A stretch of DNA of 64,000 bases, from NCBI GenBank assembly GCA_963739995.1, contig CAVUCH010000003.1, forward strand, positions 1-64,000, given 5' to 3'. This document shows, piece after piece, positions 8,269 through 16,457 of this stretch (positions within the stretch are counted from its first letter, which is position 1; the number at the start of each line of letters is the position of its first letter). Source of the stretch: CAVUCH01 sp963739995. GTDB lineage: Bacteria > Acidobacteriota > Vicinamibacteria > Vicinamibacterales > JAENWD01. The translations under genes and the position numbers were made by a program. Below the pieces are notes generated by a model. That model saw only the letters and a list, made by a program, of their open reading frames with translations, was not told the DNA's origin and searched no databases.

Positions 8269-10902
8269 TCAGAACATGAACCGGTGCGCGATACCGAACG
8301 TGCGCGGCTGGTTCGTCAGATAGCTGATGCGGGCCCTGGTGCCCCGCTCGTGATCGAGCGCGAGGAGCGCACGCTCGTCGGTGACGTTGTTGACGTAGAA
8401 CGACACGTCCCACGAGTTCCGGCGGACGCCCGCACGCAGGTTGAGAAGGTCGTACGCCGGAAGCTCCGGATTGTAGGTGAAGACGCTGGCCGTCAGTGGA
8501 GCGCCGATCGTGTTGTCCCCGAACGACAGCAGGTTGAGCGTGCCGAGGTCCTCATCGCCCACCTGGGTGAAGCGCGAGCCGATGTGCTGGTACGACGTTG
8601 TGACGTACGCCACGGCGTCGCGCCGCACCTCCCACTGGTAGGTCGCCGCGGCCGCAATCTGGACCTGCGGAACGGTCGGCAGCCGTCTCCCGGCCTCGAT
8701 GCCCGAGACGACGCTCACCGCGCCGGACGGATCGGTCGAGGTGAGCGTGGAGCGCAGCTCCGGATCGGCGAAGGTGGCAGAGACGGCAAAATCGAAGTTG
8801 CGATTCGGGGCTGCTTCGAACTCCACCTCGAGCCCCTGGCTGCGGGCTTTCGGTACGTTGAAGATCACGCGGGAGGAGCACGAACCGGCCGTCACCGTGG
8901 CCTGGAGGTCGCTGATGTCCATGTAGAATCCCGAGATGTTCAAGGCGCCCTTGCCTTCCAGCACTCGCGACTTCACCCCCACCTCGTAGTTCCAGGCGGT
9001 CTCGTCCTCCCACGTCTCCCGCCCGCCAAACGTGACGAGATCCTGTGGCGTGCACAGCGGAACGTTGAGCGGATCGTTGATGCCCCCGAGCCGGAACCCA
9101 CGGGCGACCTGCGCGTTCACGTTGGTCCGGTCCGAGAGCTTGTACGTGGCAATCAGGCGTGGAGCCACGCCGTCCGCCTCCGTCGTGCCGGGCTGCGAGA
9201 CCAGCGACGTGCCGGTGTTGTCGTTGCCGAAAATCCCGTCGAAGATCTGCTCCTTGTCCTCGCTGAAGCGGTAATAACGCAGTCCACCCGTCAGGCTGAA
9301 CGCCTCGGTCACCTTCAGCGTGCCTTCGCCGAACAGCGCGAACTGGCGGAGCTCGTAGCCCAGGTCGGAGTAGAAGAGGGTGTCCTTCGGTGCGCGGAGC
9401 CCTTGCGTGGGAACACCGGAGATGTCCTCGAACCCGGCGACCGGCAAGTCCTGGCCGTAGTCACGATCCGTGCGGCTGAAGAAGCCGCCGCCCACCCATC
9501 GCCACCGATCGCTGCCGCCGGACACGCGCAGCTCCTGCGTCCACAGGTTCGCCGTCGTCGCGTCGTTGAGTGGGGCGTCGAGCGAATACACCTCCTCTGG
9601 CAGCCCGATGCTGCCGCCGGTGATGCTCCCCGTGAGGGCGGTGGCGTCGCGAACGACGAGCACGTCACGATACGTGTAGGACGTGATGGAAGTCAGGACG
9701 AGGCCGCCCAAGTCATAGGTGAGGGTCACGTCGCCGAGCACGAAATCGTCGGTGAAGTCCTCCTGGAGCTGCGTGTACTGCTCGCGCTCGCCGAGCGCGA
9801 CGGCCGGGCGGGTGGTCGTGAACGGATTCGCGAGGATGTTGAACACGTCGCTGCGGTTCCAGCCGTCGGTTCCGACCCGCTGGTAGACGAGGCGCGGCGT
9901 GATCGAGAAGCGGCTGTTCGGCACGAACTTGACCGCCGCACGCACGCCGGTGCGGAAGCCGTCGTTGACGTCCTCGCTCAGGCCCGGTCCTGGCTGGACC
10001 GCATCAGTGTGGCCGGGCAGGCGGTCAATATACGACGCGATGCGCAGCGCCGCCGTGTCCCCCAGCGGCACATTCAAAGCCGCCTTGATGTTCCCGCCGA
10101 AGCCGCCGCTTCCAACGGCGATCCCGTCCAGTTCGACCGATCCGCCCGTGAGACCGAGCTCCGGCTGCCGGGTGATGTAGCGCACCGTGCCTGACAGCGA
10201 GCCGGAGCCGAAGAGCGTGCCCTGCGGCCCGCGCAGGACTTCCACACGCTCCATGTCGAAGAGATCGAGGTCGGGCGTGAAGAGCGACAGCGAGACCACC
10301 GACTCGTCGAGGTACACGCCGACCTGCTCCTTGACGCCGGGCTGGTCGCGCACGATCTGGCCGGCCGAGACGCCGCGCATGGCGATCTGGCTCTGGCCTG
10401 GCCCGAGATTCTGCACGGTGAAGCCGCCCACGGTGGCCGCGATGCCCTCGAGGTCTGTGACACCGCGCTCGCGCAGCACCGCCTCGGTAGGCGCCGCCAC
10501 CGAGAACGGCGTTTCGAGCATCGTCGTCTCGCGCTTCATCGCCGTGACGGTGACCTCCTCGGTCAGCACCGGCTGCAGCACGATCTCCAGGCGCTGCGGG
10601 TCTCCCGCGCCGAGCTGGACGTCGTGGGCGACCCTCTGGAAGCCGGTGAGTACCACGACGACGCGGTACGCGCCGGGCGCGAGCGACAGGGAGAAGCCCC
10701 CGTCACCAGCGGTCTTCGTCGTCTGCGAGGCGCCCGTGGTCTGACTGGTCACCGTCACGTCGACACCCGGCACCGAGACGCCAGACGCGTCACGCACGAT
10801 TCCAGTGAGCGCCGCGTCCTGGGACTGTGCCCGTGCGGGTGCACCCCCGAGGAGCAGCGCGAGAGGGACGACGGCAAGCACGAGCATCCGCGGCAGCATC
10901 AT
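8269..10902 (-). CDS. TonB-dependent outer-membrane receptor
   Basis: An 877-residue outer-membrane receptor. After a signal peptide (LVLAVVPLALLLGGAPARA) comes a carboxypeptidase regulatory-like domain (ALTGIVRDASGVSVPGVDV), then the plug with VTVTAMKRE, DLEGIAATVGGFTV and VLRGPQGTLFGSGSLSGTVR, then a long beta-barrel ending in RTFGIAHRFMF with the expected terminal Phe. The barrel resembles siderophore or catecholate-type receptors more than the SusC/Oar group. The start at 10902 is preceded by GAGGAGG. An in-frame codon upstream (10956) is rejected because it precedes the ribosome site. Confidence 0.92.
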   Translation of the reverse strand: MMLPRMLVLAVVPLALLLGGAPARAQSQDAALTGIVRDASGVSVPGVDVTVTSQTTGASQTTKTAGDGGFSLSLAPGAYRVVVVLTGFQRVAHDVQLGAGDPQRLEIVLQPVLTEEVTVTAMKRETTMLETPFSVAAPTEAVLRERGVTDLEGIAATVGGFTVQNLGPGQSQIAMRGVSAGQIVRDQPGVKEQVGVYLDESVVSLSLFTPDLDLFDMERVEVLRGPQGTLFGSGSLSGTVRYITRQPELGLTGGSVELDGIAVGSGGFGGNIKAALNVPLGDTAALRIASYIDRLPGHTDAVQPGPGLSEDVNDGFRTGVRAAVKFVPNSRFSITPRLVYQRVGTDGWNRSDVFNILANPFTTTRPAVALGEREQYTQLQEDFTDDFVLGDVTLTYDLGGLVLTSITSYTYRDVLVVRDATALTGSITGGSIGLPEEVYSLDAPLNDATTANLWTQELRVSGGSDRWRWVGGGFFSRTDRDYGQDLPVAGFEDISGVPTQGLRAPKDTLFYSDLGYELRQFALFGEGTLKVTEAFSLTGGLRYYRFSEDKEQIFDGIFGNDNTGTSLVSQPGTTEADGVAPRLIATYKLSDRTNVNAQVARGFRLGGINDPLNVPLCTPQDLVTFGGRETWEDETAWNYEVGVKSRVLEGKGALNISGFYMDISDLQATVTAGSCSSRVIFNVPKARSQGLEVEFEAAPNRNFDFAVSATFADPELRSTLTSTDPSGAVSVVSGIEAGRRLPTVPQVQIAAAATYQWEVRRDAVAYVTTSYQHIGSRFTQVGDEDLGTLNLLSFGDNTIGAPLTASVFTYNPELPAYDLLNLRAGVRRNSWDVSFYVNNVTDERALLALDHERGTRARISYLTNQPRTFGIAHRFMF

Positions 10903-10968
10903 ATGGGCCTCCTCGTCATGTGTTTCATATGGCGGAGGCTGACTGTTGTCAACCATGCCGGCATCGCT

Positions 10969-12660
10969 TCAACGCCCTCGAAGGCTCTTCTCTCGGAGAG
11001 CCTTGAATTCCGCGCCTTCTTTCCATTCCGGCCAGGTCGCGCCCGTCGCCACGCGGACTCCTACCCGAAAGAGCAGCCGAGCATCGGCTGCCATCCCGGT
11101 CATGTCCCAGTCCGGCTTCACCTCGTCGCTCGGCTTGTGGTAGTCCGTTGCGTCGTACATCGCACGCATCTTCGGGCCGAAGTCTGCCGGCTTGCCGACG
11201 AACTCGTTGCCCGTCTTCGGGTAGAGCGCAGGCACGCCGACCTTCCCAAGCTCGAAATGGTCGGAGCGGTAGAAACGGCCCTTCTCAGGCTCCATGTCCG
11301 CTGTGAGCGTCCGGCCGTCCGCCAACGCCTCTTCGGCGAGGATCTCTTCGAGCGTCGTGTTGCCGGAGCCGACGACGATCATGTCGCGCGTCATTCCCCA
11401 TGGGTACATCGCGTCGATGTTGATGTTCGCGAGGGTCTTGTTGAGGGGATACAGCGGGGCGCGCGCGTAGTACTTCGAGCCGAGCAGCCCCTCTTCTTCC
11501 GCGGTAACCCACAGAAAGAGCGCCGAGCGCGGCGGGCGCGGCTTCATGGACGCGAACGCCTGCGCGATCTCGAGCACCATCGCGGTGCCGGTGCCGTTGT
11601 CGATTGCGCCGTTGTAGATCCCGTCGCCCGGCAATGAGGGATCGCGCCCCAGGTGGTCCCAGTGTGCGGTGTAGACCGCGTATTCGCCCCGGCGCGCGGG
11701 GTCGGAACCGGTCACCTTCGCGACGACGTTCTGGGACTTCACCTCGCGGAACGTCTTCTTCACGGCGAAGCTCGCACGCGCGGGGAGCGGGACGGGCTTG
11801 AAGTCGCGGCGGAGAGCCGCGGCTTTCAGGGCATCGAAGTCCTGTCCCGACGCCGTGAGGATCTCGCGCGCCTTGTCCAGATGAATCCACGACTCCACCG
11901 GCACACGCGACATGTTGCGGTCCGGCGGCTGGATGTCGAACGACTCCCCTACCGCGCCCGCCTTCGGCACGTCATACGGATAGCCTGCCGGCCCCGTTTC
12001 GTGTACGAGGAGCACGGCCGCTGCACCCAGCTTCGATGCGATCTCGTATTTGTACGTCCAGCGTCCGTAGTACGTCATCGCACGCCCCTTGAACATCTTG
12101 GGGTCGAGCTGTGACGGGTTCGCGCTATCCGGGATTGGCGGATCGTTCACGAGCATCATCAGCGTCTTCCCGCGCACGTCCAGCCCCTTGTAGTCGTCCC
12201 ACCCGTATTCCGGTGCGACGATGCCGTAGCCGACGAAGACGATCTCGGAACGCTCGACCTGCGTCTCCGGCTCGATTCGCAATGATGCCGGTGCATAGTC
12301 GTCGAGGAAGCGCATGGGGATCGTCCTGCCATTCACGTCGACCGACGAGGTCCATGTGCTCGTGATGCCGATGAGGGGCACCTCCTGGATGTACGTACCG
12401 TTCGGGTTGCCCGGCTCGAGGCCCATGCGTTGCAGCTCGCGCGTCAAGTACGCGACGGTGCTGGCCTCCCCCGGCGTTCCGGGGCTGCGCCCCTCCAAGC
12501 CATCGGCAGACAGCGCGCGGATGTGACTGAGGAGTTCGTCACGGGTGATCGTGGCGGCGGCGCTCTGCACGCGCGCTGCCTCGGGGGCGGCCGTGTCTTC
12601 ACCTCGAGGCCCGCAGGCAGCTACGAGGAGTGCCGCGGCGAGGACGAACACGTTCTTCAT
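10969..12660 (-). CDS. M28-family zinc aminopeptidase, lipoprotein
   Basis: A 563-residue secreted peptidase. The N-terminus (VFVLAAALLVAACG) is a lipoprotein signal with the Cys of a lipobox. A PA-like insert (SEIVFVGYGI, DVRGKTLMMLVNDPP) precedes the catalytic domain. The M28 zinc ligands and catalytic acids are visible: the His/Asp of YTAHWDHLG, the Asp of GAIDNGTGTAMVLE, the Glu pair of VTAEEEGLLGS, and a final His in YRSDHFELGK. It should remove N-terminal amino acids from peptides in the periplasm. It lies just upstream of the TonB receptor on the same strand, so the two may be co-transcribed. Confidence 0.92.
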   Translation of the reverse strand: MKNVFVLAAALLVAACGPRGEDTAAPEAARVQSAAATITRDELLSHIRALSADGLEGRSPGTPGEASTVAYLTRELQRMGLEPGNPNGTYIQEVPLIGITSTWTSSVDVNGRTIPMRFLDDYAPASLRIEPETQVERSEIVFVGYGIVAPEYGWDDYKGLDVRGKTLMMLVNDPPIPDSANPSQLDPKMFKGRAMTYYGRWTYKYEIASKLGAAAVLLVHETGPAGYPYDVPKAGAVGESFDIQPPDRNMSRVPVESWIHLDKAREILTASGQDFDALKAAALRRDFKPVPLPARASFAVKKTFREVKSQNVVAKVTGSDPARRGEYAVYTAHWDHLGRDPSLPGDGIYNGAIDNGTGTAMVLEIAQAFASMKPRPPRSALFLWVTAEEEGLLGSKYYARAPLYPLNKTLANINIDAMYPWGMTRDMIVVGSGNTTLEEILAEEALADGRTLTADMEPEKGRFYRSDHFELGKVGVPALYPKTGNEFVGKPADFGPKMRAMYDATDYHKPSDEVKPDWDMTGMAADARLLFRVGVRVATGATWPEWKEGAEFKALREKSLRGR

Positions 12661-12984
12661 GGCAGGTTCAATTCGTTGGCGTCTGCCGGCTGAGGGTTCT
12701 TCACAGGGAGATCACGAGATCGGGGAGGAACGCGTCCCGTTTCAATTACCAGCCCCAAACGGAATGCAACATGAGCTCAACTCCTTGATCTCCTGCATCT
12801 CCCTGTGAAGGATCTCCTGATCTCCCTGTGAAGCATGACATGGGATTGCCCGGTTGGCGTATCACGCCCGGCCTCCTCGACGCACACATCGTCTGGCGGT
12901 ATGCTCAGTCGGTTTGCGCGCGCAACTGCGACGCTGCCCGAAGGCTCGCGCACCTCCAACGTTCGACTCGAAAAGGACGCACAC
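12661..12984. other. Gene-free spacer with a hairpin repeat
   Basis: A divergent spacer between the peptidase and the frameshifted isomerase-like gene. It holds the hairpin repeat described at 12699-12833 and no convincing coding sequence. Confidence 0.6.
12699..12833. repeat. Inverted repeat with CTTCACAGGGAGATC ends
   Basis: The 15-nt sequence CTTCACAGGGAGATC at 12699-12713 is repeated as its exact complement at 12819-12833, with a near-exact further copy at 12796-12810. Between them are shorter GATCTCCTG units. No transposase is present, so this is a non-autonomous or palindromic repeat of about 135 bp. Confidence 0.75.
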
Positions 12985-13844
12985 ATGACCTCTGTACAAC
13001 CGACCCGTCGCGACATCCTCCGGCTCGGCGGCGCTGCCGCAGCCTCGGCACTCCTCGCTCCCATGCTGCGCGCCGCGGCCGCCAGCTGGAAAAAGGTCCC
13101 CATCGGCACGCAGCTCTGGTGCGTGCGGAAGCAGCTGGCCAGCGACATTCCTGGCACGCTGAAGTCGCTCGCCGCCATGGGGTATGAGGCCGTAGAGCTC
13201 GAGAACGCATTCAAGACAGACTGGGCAAGGAGTGGCGCGCGCACCTGGACGGGGCGGGGCTGAAGGCGTGCGGCTTCCACCATACCCTCGACGAGCTGCA
13301 AGGCGACACGCTCTCCGCCAGCATCGACTTCAACGGAGCGATCGGGAACCGCAACCTGATCATCCGCTCGCTGGCGCCGCCGGTGTACACGTCGGCCGAT
13401 CTGCTGAAGAAGACCGCCGACGCGATCAACGGCGTGGCCGAGCGGCTGAAGCCCCACAACATGCGCGTCGGGTACCACAACCACACGACGGACTTCAATC
13501 GCATCGAAGGGGAATACTGGTGGAACCGGTTCGCGGATCTCACAGCGAAAGACGTCGTGCTGCAGTTCGACACCGGTAACGCGTCGGAGATGCAGGGCGT
13601 GACGCCGCAGGAGTTCGTCCGACGCAACGCGGGCCGGACCATTTCGATGCACGTGAAGCCGTTTTCGAAGAAGGAGCCGAACGCCTACCTGGGCGCCGAC
13701 GAGCTCGACTGGCCGGCCATCATGACGGCCGCCGAGACGGTGGGCGGCATCGAGTGGTACATCATCGAGTACCAGAAGGAAGGCGTGCCGGCGCTCGAGG
13801 CGCTGAAGGAGAATCTGGAGCGGTTCAAGAAGATGCGGAGCTGA
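12985..13844 (+). CDS. Tat-exported sugar phosphate isomerase/epimerase-like protein, frameshifted
   Basis: Second xylose-isomerase-like TIM barrel protein of the window. The ATG at 12985 follows AAAGGA and starts a Tat signal (TRRDILRLGGAAAASALLAP). The first frame runs to about 13215 (TQLWCVRKQLASDIPGTLKSL, GYEAVELENAF). The protein then continues one frame over as GKEWRAHLDGAGLKACGFHH, through VGYHNHTTDFN, LQFDTGNASEM, SMHVKPFS and EWYIIEYQ, to the stop at 13844. The break corresponds to one missing base near 13213-13218. Both halves are well conserved, so the gene is either recently broken or carries a sequencing error. It could act on sugar phosphates or keto-sugars; the substrate is unknown. 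Confidence 0.8.
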
Positions 13845-13874
13845 CGACCCTCACGGTCGTGCTCGCTGCTCCGG

Positions 13875-14714
13875 TCAATCGTGGAACAGGGAGGCGCGCT
13901 CTTGCGACACGGCAGCGAACGGCTGAAAGTACGCCGTGCCCTTCTGCGACGTCTTGATCAGCTGATGCATGCCTTCGATCGTCTCGGGTGTGTACTGGCT
14001 CTTGTGACAGAGCCACGACGCTTTCGCCTTTTCATAGTCGGCTTCGGATACCGGGACTCTCACGGTCAGATATCGCGGATCCACGGTGGCAATCTGGATT
14101 GGCCCGCCCGGAGGGAGGCTTCCCGTTGGAATGGCGGCGTAATAGAGTTGCGAAGGCTTCTCCCACGCCTGACTCTGAAACACTTCCGTCACCACCGAGC
14201 CGACCAACCGGTGGTCGGGATGGCCGGTCCACCCGGAGGCATTCCACGTGATAACCACGTCGGGCTTCAGCGTGGTGAACAGTCTCGTGACATGGTCGCG
14301 AACGCTGCGCAGCTGTTCCAGGAAGGCGTCGAAGCCCTCCCCGATCTTCAACTGATCCTGAAGGCCGAATGTGATCGAGGGCTGGATGCCGAGCTTCTCT
14401 GCGGCGCACTTCAGCTCGTTCGACCGGACGGCAGCAAGGCTGTCCCCGGCAGCGATGCCGGCATGTTGCGTCACGCCGAGGCGACCGTCCGTCGCAATCG
14501 CCAGGTAGACGGTCACCCCTTCGGCCGCGTACTTGGCCAGCACGGGGCTCACGGTGCTCTCGTCGTCGGGGTGCGCGAATACAGCGAGAAGCGTCCGCCG
14601 CGCGCCGCTCTCGAGGCCGGCCTTGGCCGTGGGCGCCGGGTTCTGCGCGCCAGCCGCCGCGGCGGAGAGCAGCAGAGCGCACACTGAGGAAACGAGTCGT
14701 CGTGGAACGTGCAT
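13875..14714 (-). CDS. PIG-L/LmbE-family deacetylase, secreted
   Basis: A 279-residue member of the zinc-dependent PIG-L family, which removes acetyl groups from N-acetylglucosaminyl compounds. A signal peptide (VSSVCALLLSAAAAGAQ) is followed by VFAHPDDE, the AHPDDE motif with the zinc-binding His and Asp and the catalytic Asp. The third zinc ligand is likely in SGWTGHPDHRLVG. Export is common for these proteins in Acidobacteriota. The ATG is preceded by AAGGAG, and TACAAT further upstream may be its -10 box. The gene stands divergently from the selenium-binding-like gene. Confidence 0.9.
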   Translation of the reverse strand: MHVPRRLVSSVCALLLSAAAAGAQNPAPTAKAGLESGARRTLLAVFAHPDDESTVSPVLAKYAAEGVTVYLAIATDGRLGVTQHAGIAAGDSLAAVRSNELKCAAEKLGIQPSITFGLQDQLKIGEGFDAFLEQLRSVRDHVTRLFTTLKPDVVITWNASGWTGHPDHRLVGSVVTEVFQSQAWEKPSQLYYAAIPTGSLPPGGPIQIATVDPRYLTVRVPVSEADYEKAKASWLCHKSQYTPETIEGMHQLIKTSQKGTAYFQPFAAVSQERASLFHD

Positions 14715-14786
14715 GCACTCTCCTTGATGTGTGCGGATTGTATCGCAGCGTTTTGGCGCCTGCCTGAAGCAGGGTGGGAGAACCGA

Positions 14787-14957
14787 ATGGCAGCAACGAG
14801 TGCCGTCGTCAGATCAGTCGTGGGGCTGTGGCGATCCCCGGTCAAGTCGATGAGTGGCGAACAGGTCGAGCAGGCCGACGTGTCGACACACGGTCTGGTG
14901 GGTGACCGCGCGCTCGCGCTGATCGACGCGGTCACGGGCAAGGTCGTCAGCGCCAAG
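14787..14957 (+). pseudogene. Remnant: N-terminal end of a MOSC-domain protein
   Basis: Reads VVRSVVGLWRSPVKSMSGEQ, then GLVGDRALALIDAVTGKVVS. This matches the conserved start of MOSC N-terminal beta-barrel proteins (LWRYPVKSM, GDR.yAL.D..TGKv.SAK). The rest of the MOSC protein, including the molybdenum-cofactor sulfurase-type domain, is absent. The frame runs without a stop into the next remnant and then into the selenium-binding-like gene. Confidence 0.7.
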
Positions 14958-15050
14958 ATCGGGCTGGGCGCGATGGTATCGGCCCTCGCGCGGGCGCTGC
15001 TGCGGGCGGGCCATCGTGTGACGGTCTGGAATCGAACGACCACGAAAGCC
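14958..15050 (+). pseudogene. Remnant: NAD-binding end of a 6-phosphogluconate dehydrogenase-like protein
   Basis: Reads GLGAMVSALARALLRAGHRV then TVWNRTTTKA. This matches the Rossmann dinucleotide motif GLGxMGxxxAxxLxxxGHxVxVWNRTxxKA of 3-hydroxyisobutyrate/6-phosphogluconate dehydrogenases. Only about 30 residues remain, joined in frame to the MOSC fragment before it. Confidence 0.7.
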
Positions 15051-15059
15051 CGAGGCATC

Positions 15060-16304
15060 ATGCGCCGAGTCCTGATGGCCGTTCTCGCGGCCCTGTGCTG
15101 CGCCTCGCTCCGCGCTTCGTCCGACTCGTACCTGTTCATGTGGGCCGGCGATGCCGGCCACAAGGCAAGCGACTTCCTCGCGGTCATCGACGCGAGCCCC
15201 ACGTCCGCAGGCTACGGCAGGATCGTCGCCTCGATCCCGACCGGTGAGGCTGGCACACATCCGCATCACACCGAGCACCAGATGCCAGCCAGCGGGCACC
15301 TGCTCGCGAACGGGTTCCACGCGGGACGCACGTGGCTGTTCGACCTCTCGCAGCCGCTGCATCCGCGCATCCTCACGTCGTTCAGTGACGTGGCCGGCTT
15401 CAGTCATCCGCACACGTTCATCAGGCTCGCCAATGGACATGTCCTGACGACCTTTCAGTATGGAGCGACGCCCGGCACTGTGCGGCACGCGGGCGGTCAC
15501 GGTGCGGCGCCGGAGAGCGTGGAACGGTCCACGGGTGGTCTCGTGGAGATGAACGAACGCGGGAGTCCGATTCGCAGCGGCAGCGCGAGCGATGCGGCGA
15601 TTGCGGACAAGCGCATCTATCCCTACAGCGTCCTGCCGCTGCCCGCCTACGACCTCGCGGTGTCGACGACCACGGACATGGACGAGAACAACGTGAAGGC
15701 GACTTCTGAATGGGTGCAGTTCTGGCGGTTGTCCGACCTGAAGCTGCTGCGAAGCCTGCGGCTTACGCCGGGACCACGCGGCGACGAGCATCAGCTCACC
15801 GGAGAGCCGCGCCTGCTGGCGGACGGCCAGAGCATCTACATCCACACGTTCAAGTGCGGCCTGTATCTCGTCCGCGGCGTGGAACGTCCCGAGCCGTCGA
15901 TGACGTTCGTGCGGGGCTTCCAGGGGAAGGACTGCGGCGTTCCCGTCCTGACGGGGCACCATTGGCTGCAGACCGTACCGGAGGCGCACGCGGTCATCTC
16001 ACTCGATATTTCGGATCCCGAGCACCCGCGTGAAGTGTCGAAGCTGATGGTGGGCGAGGACGAGCAGCCGCACTGGCTGTCGATCGATCCGACAGGACGC
16101 CGCGTGGTGCTCAACTCGAGCGGCGGCGGCAAGGGCAACCGGCTGTTCGTGATCAACTTCGATCCGGGCACCGGCCAGCTCTCGCTCGACGACCGCTTCC
16201 GCGACAAGGACAGCACACGCCCTGGCATCACGCTGACGGGCAGGAAGTGGCCGCACGGCTTCAGTGGGACGGCCGTGCCCCATGGCACCGTCTTCTCACG
16301 GTGA
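15060..16304 (+). CDS. Secreted selenium-binding-protein-like beta-propeller
   Basis: A 414-residue secreted protein. It begins MRRVLMAVLAALCCASLRAS, a signal peptide, after a GAGG ribosome site. The mature part resembles SBP56-type selenium-binding proteins/methanethiol oxidases in its His motifs (HPHHTEHQMP, FSHPHTFIRL, DEHQLTGEPR, GKDCGVPVLTG) and its 'from an IP-like trajectory to a propeller' layout, but it is only distantly related as far as I can judge. Copper-binding by the His residues is possible by analogy. The same frame stays open upstream to 14709, but that part is made of two foreign gene remnants and is not taken as part of the protein. Confidence 0.65.
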   Translation: MRRVLMAVLAALCCASLRASSDSYLFMWAGDAGHKASDFLAVIDASPTSAGYGRIVASIPTGEAGTHPHHTEHQMPASGHLLANGFHAGRTWLFDLSQPLHPRILTSFSDVAGFSHPHTFIRLANGHVLTTFQYGATPGTVRHAGGHGAAPESVERSTGGLVEMNERGSPIRSGSASDAAIADKRIYPYSVLPLPAYDLAVSTTTDMDENNVKATSEWVQFWRLSDLKLLRSLRLTPGPRGDEHQLTGEPRLLADGQSIYIHTFKCGLYLVRGVERPEPSMTFVRGFQGKDCGVPVLTGHHWLQTVPEAHAVISLDISDPEHPREVSKLMVGEDEQPHWLSIDPTGRRVVLNSSGGGKGNRLFVINFDPGTGQLSLDDRFRDKDSTRPGITLTGRKWPHGFSGTAVPHGTVFSR

Positions 16305-16305
16305 C

Positions 16306-16395
16306 AGGCCGGAAAGCGCCATCCTGCGCCGGATCGACGGCCGCTGGCGAGTGGCCGTCCTGCACTCGACGAGGATTACGAAACTCGTGGCGTAA
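16306..16395 (+). pseudogene. Remnant: C-terminal end of an NTF2-like (DUF4440/SnoaL-type) protein
   Basis: One frame ends ILRRIDGRWRVAVLHSTRI plus TKLVA and a stop at 16393-16395. The pattern (dGrWrva.lHsTR) is the characteristic end of NTF2-like DUF4440 proteins. No N-terminal part is present; the preceding gene ends at 16304. Confidence 0.5.
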
Positions 16396-16457
16396 CCCCG
16401 TCGGGGCTTCAGTCCCGGCAAGGTAGAGCGCAACTTCAGCCCCGCTCAAAACCCGGT

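Larger units (their letters stand above)
14715..15059. other. Spacer holding two gene remnants
   Basis: Between the divergent PIG-L and selenium-binding-like genes. Apart from the PIG-L promoter it is taken up by the MOSC and dehydrogenase remnants listed separately. Confidence 0.7.

Noticed and set aside
8284..10194. Long open frame (636 codons) on the plus strand opposite the TonB receptor
   Set aside because: Antisense to a clear receptor gene; composition is Arg/Gly/His-rich without any family motif, as expected from high GC.
13205..13265. TGA ending the first half of the isomerase-like gene as another selenocysteine codon
   Set aside because: The protein resumes in a different frame, so it is a frameshift and not read-through; no Cys is expected there.
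14709..15059. N-terminal extension of the selenium-binding-like protein
   Set aside because: It is composed of parts of two unrelated families and lies before a normal signal peptide with a ribosome site.
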